Part shown: one piece after another, positions 12,501 to 21,157 of the stretch
Position numbering within the stretch: position 1 is the first letter of the stretch
How the letters are laid out: every line of letters begins with the position of its first letter
DNA from: Odobenus rosmarus divergens
Lineage: Eukaryota; Chordata; Mammalia; Carnivora; Odobenidae
Direction of reading: 5' to 3'
DNA length: 64,000 nucleotides
NCBI RefSeq assembly: GCF_000321225.1
Contig: NW_004451412.1
Location: forward strand, 544,297-608,296
The notes under the pieces: model-generated
What the model saw: only the letters and a program-made list of their open reading frames with translations
The model's database searches: none
What the model was told of the DNA's origin: nothing
Made by a program: the position numbers and the translations under genes

Positions 12501-15500
12501 GCAGGCAAAAGGAGAGGGAGAAGCAGGCTCCCCACTGAGCAGAACCTGGGATCATGACCTGACCGAAGGCAGCCGCTTAACTGACTGAGCCACCCAGGTG
12601 CCCCTCCTTTTTTGGTTAAGATTTTATTTGAGGGCACCTGGGTGGCTCAGTCGTTAAGCGTCTGCCTTCAGCTCGGGTCATGATCCCGGGGTCCTGGGAT
12701 TGAGTCCCACATCGGGCTCCCCACTCAGCGGGAGGCCTGCTTCTCCCCCCGCCACTCCCCTGCTTGTGTTCCTGCTCTCACTCTCTCTCTGTCAAATTAA
12801 TAAATAAAATCTTTAAAAAAAAAAAAAAAGATTTTATTTGAGAGAGAGAGAGACAGCGTGCGTGTGTGAGAAAAGGGACAGAGGAAGAAGGAGAAAAAGA
12901 ATCTCAAGCAGATTCTATACTGACTGGAGAGCCTAATATGGGACTCGATCTCACGACCCTCAGATCACAATCTGAGGGGAAATCAAGAGTGGGACACTCA
13001 ACTGACTGAGCCACCCAGGCGCCCCAGTCTCCCGTCTTAAAGATAAACCTATACCCTCCCAGAATTCTTTCTTTCCCATTAAAACTAGCTCCTAGAAATG
13101 AACACTTTATTATCTCCATTTCCTTATTTCTCATTCCCTTATCCCCAGCCTAATGTAGTCTGTCCTCAGTGTTGGGCACTCGGAAATAAAGTCACTAAAG
13201 ACCAGATTATCAATTACAAGACTCCTCTCTTCCTCATTTCACCATTCCCTTCTTCTAGACCTGCATTGTCCAGTATGGTAGGCACTAGAAACATGTGCCT
13301 ATTGAGCACTAAAAACGTGGCTAATCGGGCGCCTGGGTGGCTCAGTTGGTTAAGCAACTGCCTTCGGCTCAGGTCATTATCCTGGAGTCCCGGGATCAAG
13401 TCCCGCATCGGGCTCCCTGCTTGGCGGGGAGTCTGCTTCTCCCTCTGACCCTCTTCCCTCTCGTGCTCTCTATCTCTCATTCTCTCTCTCTCAAATAAAA
13501 TCTTAAAAAAATAAAATAAATAAATAAAAACGTGGTTAATCCATATTGAGATGTGTAAGTGTAAAATACATGCTAAAGATAAGCATAAAAGAGTGTAAAA
13601 TACCTAATTTTCATATCGATTACATTATTGATATTTTAGATATACTGAATTAAATATGGTATTGTTAAATTTTCTTATTTTTTTTTTTCGGGTGGGCGAG
13701 AGGGAGAGAGAGAGAGAGGCAGAGGGAGAGAAAGAATCTTAAGTAGGCTCCACACCCAGCACAGAGCATGACTCGGGGCTCAATCTCATGACCCTGAGAT
13801 CATGACCTGAGCTGAAATCAAGAGTTGGATGCTTAACTGACTGAGCCACCCAGGCACCCCGCTTATTTTTTTGTACTTTTTTTTTTTTTTAAAGATTTTA
13901 TTTATTTGACAGAGAGAGACACAGCGAGAGAGGGAACACAAGCAGGGGGAGTAGGAGAGGGAGAAGCAGGCTCCCCGCTGAGCAGGGAGCCTGATGTGGG
14001 GCTCGATCCGAGGACCCTGGGACCACGACCCGAGCCGAAGGCAGACGCCCAACAACTGAGCCACCCAGGCACCCCTTTTTGTACTTTTAAAATGTGGTTG
14101 TTAGAAAGTTTTTAATTATATAAAACTTAAAATGACATAAAAATATATTTGTCACAAAGTTTCTATATTTGTTTGTTTCCCCTTTTGATTTCCTAAGACT
14201 ACGCTCCTTTGGTTCCCTTCCTCTTCTCTTTCCTTCTTCTCAATCTAAGAATCGACTTCATAGAGATTTCTCATCTCCTGATGAGCAAACCAAATTCTAC
14301 AATGCTACAGGAATGAACGTAATGAACGCAAATCTTTTTACATCTACTGGATTTAAGTGCAAAATTCTTCAACAGGGCATACCAGGCTCCTGCCCCCTCA
14401 GGTCACAGGGGGCTCCTGCCCTCCCACTCCTTCCTCAGCTCTGCCCTGCTACACTCTAGCAAGCCAAACTTCTTTCTCCCTTATGTCCACTGTACCTCTA
14501 CCAGGAATACACTTCCTCCTTATTAATAAAGAAGCAAAGCTTCAACCATCATTTGTTTGCTCCCTGTTTGGCTCCAGGTCTGGATCGGAGAGGTGAAGTC
14601 CTAGCCTGCAAAGAACTAAAGTTTAGATATAGCCAAAACAAGAGCCCCAATTACTTATGACTATCAATTTAGGAAGAAGAGTTCTAAAAAACAGGGGCAT
14701 CTTGGTGGCTCAGTCGGGTAAAGTGTCCAACTCTTGATTTTGGCTCAGGTCACAATCTCAGGGTCATGAGATTGAGCCCCACGTTGGGCTCCCCACTCAG
14801 CGGGGAGTCTGCTTGAGATTCTTTCTCCCTCTGCCCCTCCCCCCTACTCAATGTGCATGCTCTCTCAAATAAATGAATCTTTAGGAAAAAAGTTATAAAG
14901 AACAGAGATTAAAATTTTTCCCTTGGGGGTGTCTGGGTGGCTCAGTCGGTTAAGCATCTGCCTTCAGCTCAGCTCATGATCCTAGAGTCCTGGGATAAAG
15001 CCCGGTGTCAGGCTCCCTGCTCAGCAGGAAGTCTGCTTCTCCCTCTCCCTCTACTCCTCCCCGCTGCTTGTTCTCTCTCTTTCTCTCAAATAATTTAAAA
15101 ATAAATAAAAATTAAATTTTTCCCTTGGGGTGCCTGGCTAGCTCAGCTGGTAGAACATGCAATGAGTTCAAATGCCACATCGGGGGTAGTTTACTTATAA
15201 AAATGTTTTCGGGGTGCCTGGATGGCTCAGTTGGTTAAGTGTCTGCCTTTCGCTCGGGTCATGATCCCACAGACCTGCGGATCGAGCCCCACATCAGGCT
15301 CTCTGCTCAGCGGGGAGCCTGCTTCTCCCTCTCCTACTCCCCCTGCTTGTGCTCTCCCTCTCTGTCAAATAAATAAATAAAAATCCTTAAAAAATGTTTT
15401 TCCCCTTTAAAATACAAGTTTTTCTTTTTCATGTATTTAATTTTATCATGTTAATCACCAAACATTACATTATTAGTTTTTGATGTAGTGTTTCATGATT

Positions 15501-18500
15501 CATTGTTTGCATATAACACCTAGTGCTCCATTCAATACATGCCCTCTTTAATACCCATCACCAGGCTAACACATCCCCCCACCCCCCTCCCCTCTAGAAC
15601 CCTCAGTTTGTTTCTCAGAGTCCATAGTCTNNNNNNNNNNNNNNNNNNNNNNNNNNNNNNNNNNNNNNNNNNNNNNNNNNNNNNNNNNNNNNNNNNNNNN
15701 NNNNNNNNNNNNNNNNNNNNNNNNNNNNNNNNNNAATGTCTATCACCCAGCCACCCCATCCCTGCCACACCCCACCACTCCAGCAACCCTCAGTTTGTTT
15801 CCTGAGATTAAGAATTCCTCATATCAGTGAGATCATATGATAATGTCTTTCTGATTGACTTTAAAATACAAGTTTTGAAGGATTTGAAGGACAGAACTCA
15901 CCGAAAATGTTGGATGTTCGGCACTATACATGCATGAGGGACTCTGACAATCTTAGGTATCCCTGTAGTGCCTGATGTATGGAGAACATAGGCCAGGCAA
16001 TGCTTTAGCCTCACATCCATGTGTTCGTCTGACTTTTCTTCATTGCTGTTCCCAGAATTTGTGCTGTATGTCACTTTTTCTTTTTCATATTTCTGTTTTC
16101 TGTCATTTAGCATCAAGTTGCCTTCAACATTTTTCCAGTGAAGTCTGAAGAGTACTAGGTCATTATGTTCTTTAAGTGTATCATAATTCAATAATATTTC
16201 ATAGGAAGATTTGAATTTCTGTTACATGGGGAACAAAGTTCACAATTTTAATATGTTAAAAGACGTTCTTTTTTACATAGAAGTAACACAAAGTATTCAT
16301 TTACTCCTTCAACATGGTTTTGAGTACTTCTATATAACTAGGGATTAAAAAAATAAATTAGAAACCTGCAAGAATAGGGGCACCTGGGTGGCTCACTCGT
16401 TAAGCGTCTGCATTTGGCTCAGGTCATGATCCCAGGGTCCTGGGATCGAGCCCCGCGTCGGGCTCCCTGCTCCACTGGAAGCCTGCTTCTCCCTCTCCCA
16501 CTCCCCCTGCTTGTGTTCCCTCTCTTGCTGTCTCTGTCAATTAAAAAAAAAAAAAAACCTGCAAGAATATAGTGCTGTCTTTATTTTCAATGTCACCTTC
16601 AAAATAAAAAGACATAAAAACATACAACTGTAGGGCAACTATGACAATGAATATGCTTGAAATGTTAATGGGAATAGAGGAGACTGAATTTAACTGTCTG
16701 GAAGGTCTGAGATTGCTACATCATATGTAATATTTGGGTTATAAGAAGCTTTTGTCCAAATAAAGAGGAGTACTTTATTATGCAAACACCTAATGCAGAG
16801 TATCCAACCCGAGAAAGCTAATGTTGTGGAAAATGTTAACCATTCCAATAAGTTGAAGAATTGGGGGAGAGGGAGACTATAAGTAGAAGAGGAGATGCTA
16901 TCCTTAATAACTTTGTATATACTCAATACTAACGAGTTTATACCTTAACCTTATAAGCACCTTATAAGCAATGAGATCCAACTGAAGGTGGCAAGAGCAT
17001 AGGCTAGACTTTACTCCATCAAGGACAGACTGTTAAGATTTTTGATAAGTGAGGGTCTTCTAATGAAACTTTTGCAACAATTGGGATATACATATAAGGC
17101 CTGAACTAGTCTATTGTAACAAGAGTGGACAGACAGAGCCTATGAGCAAGAGTCAATAGGGTTGTGTAACTTTCTGGATACAGAGTGAGCCTAAGAAGAT
17201 TGCAGAGTTTCTGGCTCAGGTATTTGGTAGATGGAGACAGATTAATACAGATTTACTTAATTTGGATAAAAAGATGCTAAATTCAATTTTTACATGCTAA
17301 AAGTGAGGTTCCTTTGAATATACCTTTTTAGGTTGATAAAAAGCAGCTTAATGAAACATAAGTTTTCACATCAAAGAAATTACTATAAAAGACAAATGAA
17401 AGAAGAATAAGAGAAATGAGAGAAGGTCACAATGCAAAGACCCTATAGTGTTTTGTTCGTTTGTTGTTGTATATTAGGGGTCAGGTGTGGTGTGACCAGC
17501 TTCCTGTTTACATTTGTCAAAACTCATCAAAATATACACATAAAATTGGTGATTTTTATTGTATGTCCATTAACCTCAAAAACTGATTTTTTTTTTTTAA
17601 GATTTCATTTATTTATTTGACAGAGACACACACAGCGAGAGAGGGAACACAAGCAGGGGGAGTGGGAATGGGAGAAGCAGGCTTCCCGCTGGGCAGGGAG
17701 CCCGATGCGGGGCTCGATCCCAGGACCCTGAGATCATGATCTGAGCAGAAGGCAGACACTTAACCAACTAAGCCACCCAGGTGCCCCTACTGCCAGCATT
17801 ATAAAAAACTAAGAACCACTGCTCTAGTGGATGCTGAGCATATTATACATGCTCAATAAATATTTGATTGCTCATGTGTTAAAGAGAAACACTTACATCA
17901 AAGTCATGGAACAGGAAGCAAGGTACTTTCTAGGGGATTTTCTACGTGCCCAACTCCTTATAAGCAGTTAGAAAGAATACCTGATACTGACAATTCTCAT
18001 ACCCAACCACCTATTTTATAAAACTTTCACCAAGGTTAAGAAAAATGAATGTCGGGGTGCCTGGGTGGCTCAGTCGGTTAAGCGTCTGCGTCTCGAGTCA
18101 TGATCCCAAGGTCCTGGGATTGAGCCCCACATCGGGCTCCTCACTCAGTGGGGAGTCTGCTTCTCTCTCTCCCTCTGCTGCTCCCCCTGCTTGTGTCCTC
18201 TTTCTCTCTGTTGAATAAATAAAAATCTTAAAGAAAAATGTCACATCCGTTTTAGTTTTGCTTACATCAACAAAGAAATAACCAATTTGAGAAGAAAACT
18301 TTTGACTAGACACGATTAGGTTTATTTAGAGAATATTAACCCATTATATGTAGTCTATTATACCTCAGTTGTCTCTTTCTAGAGACTTTAATACCCGTGA
18401 TTCTCTAGGAAGTCCTCCATATATCTCAAGCTCTTGATATTTTTTGTTATATATACAGATAGAGATGCACACACATACAGATACATAGGTGGGATGTATT

Positions 18501-21112
18501 TAAGTTACCCTCAAATATAAATTGGTTCAGATAGGAAAAGGGTAAAAACAGGCTAAATGACATATATGTTCTATAATGTTCTATTTCTCTTTGGTAAAAA
18601 TATTTTACAAATAAAATAATAAAACATGGGATGCATTTTCCTGAACACCTAACACCAAATATTACCCATAAAGCAGTGTTCCTTGGCTAGGTATTTGGTT
18701 GGCATTTAAAAAATTAAAAAATAAACTTAGTTTTCCAGAGAAGTCTGGTCTAAGTGCTAATCTTTTTTTCAAAATTTAAGCCTGGTTATAATTTTTTAAT
18801 GTTGCTAACCACTGTAAATTGAAACATTTATCTTTTATATTTGTGGCAAGTATTATAAAATTTTCCTAGTAAAGAAACAACTTTGGATAGAGAAAGGAAA
18901 TTTGAAACAATGCAGTACCTTATTATACATCTAGAACACACATTCATGCTACAGAGCAGTGTTTCTCAACAGAATGTAGGGGGTAAAGGGTGCCTCCAGG
19001 AGACATCTGGCAATTTCTGGAGCCAATTTTGGTTGTCACAACTCAGAGGGGAGGGTGCTACTGGCATCCAGGGGGTCAAAACCAGGGATGTTGCTAAAAC
19101 AACCTATAATATACAGGACACTCCTCACAACAATTACCCAACCCAAAATGTCAACAGTGCTGACACTGAAAAACTGCAGAGTTAGAAAAGGTGGACATGG
19201 AAGGACAGACACACATCCTTCAACTGAAAAATAAACATAACACATTAAAAAACCCAATTTAAATACACACACTTACATGAATTTGCTGTTTTTCAACAAG
19301 AATATAACTTAGATTACATTTTTTCATAAAATGAGTTGATAATGCTGGTGGTGAATCTGGATCAAGAGGAGCATAAGCAGCAGGGACTTGGAGAATTCTA
19401 AAGAAACAGTACAGAGTCAGCATAGAAGATCTGTTGAAAATCATCTTTAAGTATTTCTCTATGTACTTTACTATTGACTATATCAGAAATGCCCAATATT
19501 TTTGTTGACACATCTTTGGTTATAGTTATTTTTATTTTGTCTTTAAGACCGAATATCCGTTATTAAATTTTTATCACTTAATATACAGAAATCCAAGATT
19601 TTTTAAAGCTAATGTATTACAGTAGAATATACTTGGTTAACACTACTACTAAAATACCAAATAGGTAGCAGTCTTGTTTCTTCATCTAAGATAACATAAG
19701 CTAAATATCCACACGTAACTTACTAGTATGCAGATTAATACAATCTATACTAAAAATAACATTTCACCAAATCCAGGATACTGTAAGGGGGAGGGGAACA
19801 ACTTTAAAACTGATTTTTAAGTGGCAATAAAGATCCAAAATTAGTTAGTTGTTTTAACTAAAAGTACTTTGAGGTGGGGGACCTGGCTGGCTCAGTTGGT
19901 AGAGCATAGGACTCTTGATCTTGGGGTTGTGGGTTTGAGCCCCACTTTGGATGCAGAGATTACTTCAAAATAAAATTTTAAAAAAGCACTTTCAGGTATA
20001 CTTTGGAGACAATAGATTTTTGTAGGAAATTCTCAAAATTTTGTCAATGATTGGATGAAGTAAAATTTTAACTTTTTTTGCTTTACATTTATACAATTAA
20101 TCTACTAACACACATCCCATGGGCTGAGTATCAACTTTTCTAATTCTTTAGCAGCTCTTATTTACTGCAGAACCCAAGTACAGAAATCACTGTATAAGAA
20201 TAATATTCTAGAACTTAATGAACATTTTGCAAATGATTTTTTGAATTAGTGTCTTCCTCAGTTCATAGCTCAATTTTTATGAACCATCATTCAAAACTCT
20301 CATTTATTAATTCATTCACTTACTGAATACCTGAGTACCTAGAACTTCAGTCTCAGGGGAAAAAAAGTTACAATATTTTTGAAATACTTGTTTTCTCTGA
20401 TATAACAGAATTTATGACTGTTTTCTTTTGGCAGACAAATGAAGCCCTTATATTTTGGAGATATTTAAGTGTTCTATTAGCAAAAACTTCTGGTCTCTCC
20501 TAAACTCAGAGTAACTAATTTAAATGATTAAAAATAATCTTGGGGTAGGGGCACCTGGGTGGCTCAGTTGGTTAAGTGTCTGCCTTCAGCTCAGGTCATG
20601 ATCCCAGGGTCCTGGGAACCAGCCCCAAATCGGGCTCCCTGCTCAGCAGGGAGTCTGCTTCTCCCATTCCCCTTCCTTGTGCTCTGTCAAATAAATCTTT
20701 AAGAATTTCATAAATCCTTAAGAAAAATAATAATCTTGGGATAAATATGAATTCCTTTAGCCTAAAATCTAACAAGCAATACATAAAAATAAAACAGTAA
20801 ACAGAATAGTAAGTTACAACAGATTCTATGTATTAAAGAATTATAGGTTAGAAAACTAAAAATTTAATATTAAAACAATTACCCTAAAATCCAAGAGGGT
20901 AAGTTTATCCCAGGATGGCAGTAGAGACCAACTTCCCGAATTCCATGAAAGGTACAGTGTAATTGCAGGAAATTTGATAATTCTGAAGCAGCATTAACCA
21001 CAGTCTTATAGGTGTAATAAACTGGAGGCTGGTTGTTACACTCATCAAAACATACAGCTATTTTATCTGAATAAACAGAGGCAGCCTGATGCACCAATTC
21101 TTGAAGAGTCAT
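319..21112 (-). CDS. AASDH: AASDH (acyl-CoA synthetase family member 4), N-terminal half, 8 coding exons
   Basis: Spliced on the minus strand: 21112-20883, 19397-19277, 16218-15902, 10185-9993, 2939-2698, 1752-1646, 1127-955, 511-319. All introns are GT-AG and the frame stays open for about 525 residues; the family protein is about 1100. The product is a cytosolic adenylate-forming enzyme (beta-alanine-activating type; older name aminoadipate-semialdehyde dehydrogenase homologue). It activates a carboxylate as acyl-AMP for loading on its own carrier domain. Visible adenylation motifs: A3 TSGTTGIPK (about 198-206), GGEAFP (about 318-323), A5 NVYGITE (about 342-348), A7 ATGD, A8 FLGRKDSQIKRHGKR, and the start of A10 (PFTSHG) at the last donor. 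The catalytic A10 lysine, the phosphopantetheine carrier and the PQQ-like beta-propeller must lie beyond the left edge. The start is the ATG at 21112, which matches the family N-terminus MTLQELVH. No stop or frameshift is seen. Confidence 0.96.
955..1127 (-). CDS. AASDH: AASDH exon 8, carries A7 and A8
   Basis: 173 nt, acceptor gtgaag|GTGGCA and donor CAACAG|GTAAAA. It codes for GRNRVCFLDDE, ATGDLV (A7, ribose-binding aspartate) and FLGRKDSQIKRHGKR (A8 hinge). It ends in phase 0. Confidence 0.94.
1646..1752 (-). CDS. AASDH: AASDH exon 7
   Basis: 107 nt, acceptor ttcatag|ATCTGA and donor TTTTAG|GTGGTT. It codes for SELPVPLGFPLLGTVVEVRD to GQVFLG. The donor is a weak consensus (GTGGTT), but it is the only position that joins exon 8 in frame as GQVFLG-GRNRVCF, as in the family. 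Confidence 0.9.
2018..2370 (+). mobile_element. Can-SINE, split by a younger SINE
   Basis: Starts ggggcgcctggg; interrupted at 2140. Its remaining 3' part resumes after 2308 as agattctctctcc, the duplicated target. Confidence 0.9.
2141..2308 (+). mobile_element. Can-SINE nested in an older Can-SINE
   Basis: Complete, with tail aaataaatcttt plus poly-A. The target duplication agattctctct is visible on both sides. Confidence 0.9.
2378..2570 (+). mobile_element. Can-SINE
   Basis: Target duplication aaaaattctag at both ends. Confidence 0.92.
2698..2939 (-). CDS. AASDH: AASDH exon 6, carries the A4/A5 region
   Basis: 242 nt, acceptor ttcacag|GCAACA and donor TTTGAA|GTAAGG. It codes for ATPTLLRRF, then LRVLALGGEAFP and NVYGITEVSSW (A5, adenine and carboxylate binding). 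It ends in phase 2. Confidence 0.94.
3265..3640 (-). mobile_element. Old L1 (L1M) 3' fragment
   Basis: Antisense L1 3' sequence (ttagtgaggtataactgacataa, ... tcacaccatg-type text near 3560). It continues after the LTR at 4005. Confidence 0.7.
3641..4000 (-). mobile_element. MaLR-type (MLT1/MST) solo LTR
   Basis: The minus-strand text matches the family: ggaggctttaagtccaagat, catggtggaaggggctaggg, catgagggctccaccctcatga. It interrupts the L1. No internal retroviral genes are present. Confidence 0.65.
4005..5230 (-). mobile_element. Old L1 ORF2 remnant
   Basis: Antisense ORF2 text of L1, riddled with stops, such as ggaataaatgccacttggtc and ttatcattatgaaatgttc. It is the upstream half of the element at 3265-3640. 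Confidence 0.65.
5065..5202 (-). mobile_element. Can-SINE
   Basis: Inserted in the L1 remnant; target cttttaaatat-like on both sides. Confidence 0.85.
6200..6404 (+). mobile_element. Can-SINE
   Basis: Diverged; flanked by aaatgttct repeats. Confidence 0.88.
6746..6924 (-). mobile_element. Can-SINE
   Basis: Target duplication aaatggtttcactttt / aaatggcttcactttt. Confidence 0.93.
7168..7352 (+). mobile_element. Can-SINE
   Basis: Target duplication aaaaccttaataaa. Confidence 0.93.
7416..7583 (+). mobile_element. Can-SINE
   Basis: Target duplication atatccatttag / atatccaattag. Confidence 0.93.
8238..8301 (-). mobile_element. Severely 5'-truncated L1 insertion
   Basis: About 60 bases of the carnivore L1 3' end (tgttaatcaccatacattac), flanked by tgcccgcttcatttttt on both sides, the mark of a complete insertion. 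Confidence 0.75.
8462..8660 (+). mobile_element. Can-SINE
   Basis: Diverged from its younger neighbours; flanked by caaatttg-like repeats. Confidence 0.87.
9033..9240 (+). mobile_element. Can-SINE
   Basis: Exact target duplication aaagtcttgtcc; a young copy. Confidence 0.94.
9330..9370. repeat. (TA)n-rich low-complexity tract
   Basis: Tandem tatata/catata runs in AASDH intron 5. Confidence 0.8.
9993..10185 (-). CDS. AASDH: AASDH exon 5
   Basis: 193 nt, acceptor ccttag|GGTACT and donor TTGCAG|GTACAT. It codes for residues 224-287, including LFLASPLTFDPSVVDIF, a core strand-helix segment of the adenylation fold. It ends in phase 0. Confidence 0.94.
10390..10580 (+). mobile_element. Can-SINE
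   Basis: Target duplication aatatctacttctt / aatatccacttctt. Confidence 0.93.
10739..10910 (+). mobile_element. Can-SINE
   Basis: Target duplication gacgtggaggaca / gacatggaggaca. Confidence 0.93.
11915..12098 (+). mobile_element. Can-SINE
   Basis: Head ggggtgcttgggtgg; long A/T tail. Confidence 0.9.
12442..12604 (-). mobile_element. Can-SINE in a three-copy nest
   Basis: The nest from 12442 to 13025 is bounded by gtctcccatctt / gtctcccgtctt, so the copies piled into one site. Confidence 0.88.
12616..13025 (-). mobile_element. Can-SINE interrupted by a plus-strand copy
   Basis: A minus-strand element split after its reversed tail; the body resumes at 12830. Confidence 0.88.
12632..12829 (+). 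mobile_element. Can-SINE nested in the tail of another
   Basis: Target duplication aagattttatttgag, which is itself SINE tail sequence. Confidence 0.92.
13327..13525 (+). mobile_element. Can-SINE
   Basis: Target duplication aaaaacgtggctaat / aaaaacgtggttaat. Confidence 0.94.
13679..13860 (-). mobile_element. Can-SINE
   Basis: GA-rich tail region; abuts the next copy with only 17 bases between. Confidence 0.88.
13878..14075 (-). mobile_element. Can-SINE
   Basis: Target duplication tttttgtactttt. Confidence 0.93.
14694..14891 (+). mobile_element. Can-SINE
   Basis: Diverged; target agttctaaaaaaca / agttataaagaaca. Confidence 0.88.
14925..15110 (+). mobile_element. Can-SINE
   Basis: Target duplication aaatttttcccttgg. 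Confidence 0.92.
15127..15200 (+). mobile_element. Old, shortened tRNA-type Can-SINE
   Basis: The head keeps tRNA-like agctcagctggtagaaca; the middle is deleted. Confidence 0.7.
15211..15391 (+). mobile_element. Can-SINE
   Basis: Target duplication aaaatgttttc / aaaatgttttt. Confidence 0.92.
15423..15859 (-). mobile_element. 5'-truncated carnivore L1 with assembly gap
   Basis: L1 3' text (catgttaatcaccaaacatt, tgctccattcaatacatgcc). The flanking duplication tttaaaatacaagtttt at 15405 and 15860 marks one insertion, so the gap lies wholly inside it. Confidence 0.85.
15631..15734. other. Assembly gap (104 N)
   Basis: A run of 104 undetermined bases inside an antisense L1 fragment. Similar phrases (ccctcagtttgtttc) occur on each side, so the gap may hide or result from a repeat-collapse problem. 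Confidence 0.99.
15902..16218 (-). CDS. AASDH: AASDH exon 4, carries the A3 phosphate-binding loop
   Basis: 317 nt, acceptor taacag|AAATTC and donor TTTTCG|GTGAGT. It codes for a polar, low-conservation linker rich in K, E, N and S, then YVLHTSGTTGIPK, the A3 loop that holds the ATP phosphates. It ends in phase 2, inside an arginine codon. Confidence 0.94.
16377..16557 (+). mobile_element. Can-SINE
   Basis: Target duplication aacctgcaagaata. Confidence 0.94.
17490..17587 (+). mobile_element. Old L1M 3' tail
   Basis: Sense 3' end text (aaaattggtgatttttattgt, cctcaaaaactgatttt). Confidence 0.6.
17588..17788 (-). mobile_element. Can-SINE
   Basis: Inserted at the end of the L1 tail. Confidence 0.92.
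18054..18236 (+). mobile_element. Can-SINE
   Basis: Target duplication aaaaatg(aa)tgtc-like on both sides. Confidence 0.92.
18955..19182 (+). mobile_element. MER20-like hAT DNA transposon fossil
   Basis: gtttctcaacagaatg at the start and tgacactgaaaaactg at the end, with ggttgtcacaact and gctactggcatcca between, match the family layout. It is non-autonomous with no coding capacity. Confidence 0.8.
19277..19397 (-). CDS. AASDH: AASDH exon 3
   Basis: Acceptor ctttag|AATTCTCC and donor CAT|GTAAGT. The exon is 121 nt and codes for residues 77-117, including ILQVPAAYAPLDPDSP. It completes the glycine codon split with exon 2 and ends in phase 0. Confidence 0.93.
19876..19985 (+). mobile_element. 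Old tRNA-type Can-SINE
   Basis: tRNA-like ggctcagttggtagagcat and a B-box gggtttgagccc are still readable; target aaagtactttgag-like. It is a SINE, not a tRNA gene. Confidence 0.85.
20548..20728 (+). mobile_element. Can-SINE
   Basis: Target duplication aataatcttggggta / aataatcttgggata. Confidence 0.93.
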
Positions 21113-21157
21113 TTCACTGAAGTTTCTCTAAACATCATTGGCAGCAGAGAACTCTAC
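20883..21157 (-). CDS. AASDH: AASDH exon 2 (first coding exon; CDS 20883-21112)
   Basis: The ATG is at 21112-21110 and the exon codes for residues 1-76 plus two bases of codon 77. The donor reads TTAGG|GTAATT. The acceptor is probably at 21158-21159 (tatatag), giving about 45 nt of 5'UTR; a second AG four bases downstream is possible. The peptide runs from MTLQELVH to LPSWIL. Confidence 0.93.

Noticed and set aside
15532..15805. Two open frames spanning the N run
   Set aside because: The frames pass through undetermined bases inside an L1.
19876..19985. tRNA-like A and B boxes
   Set aside because: They belong to an old tRNA-derived SINE: A-rich tail, target duplication and no cloverleaf. 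The same holds for the copies at 15127 and 57161.
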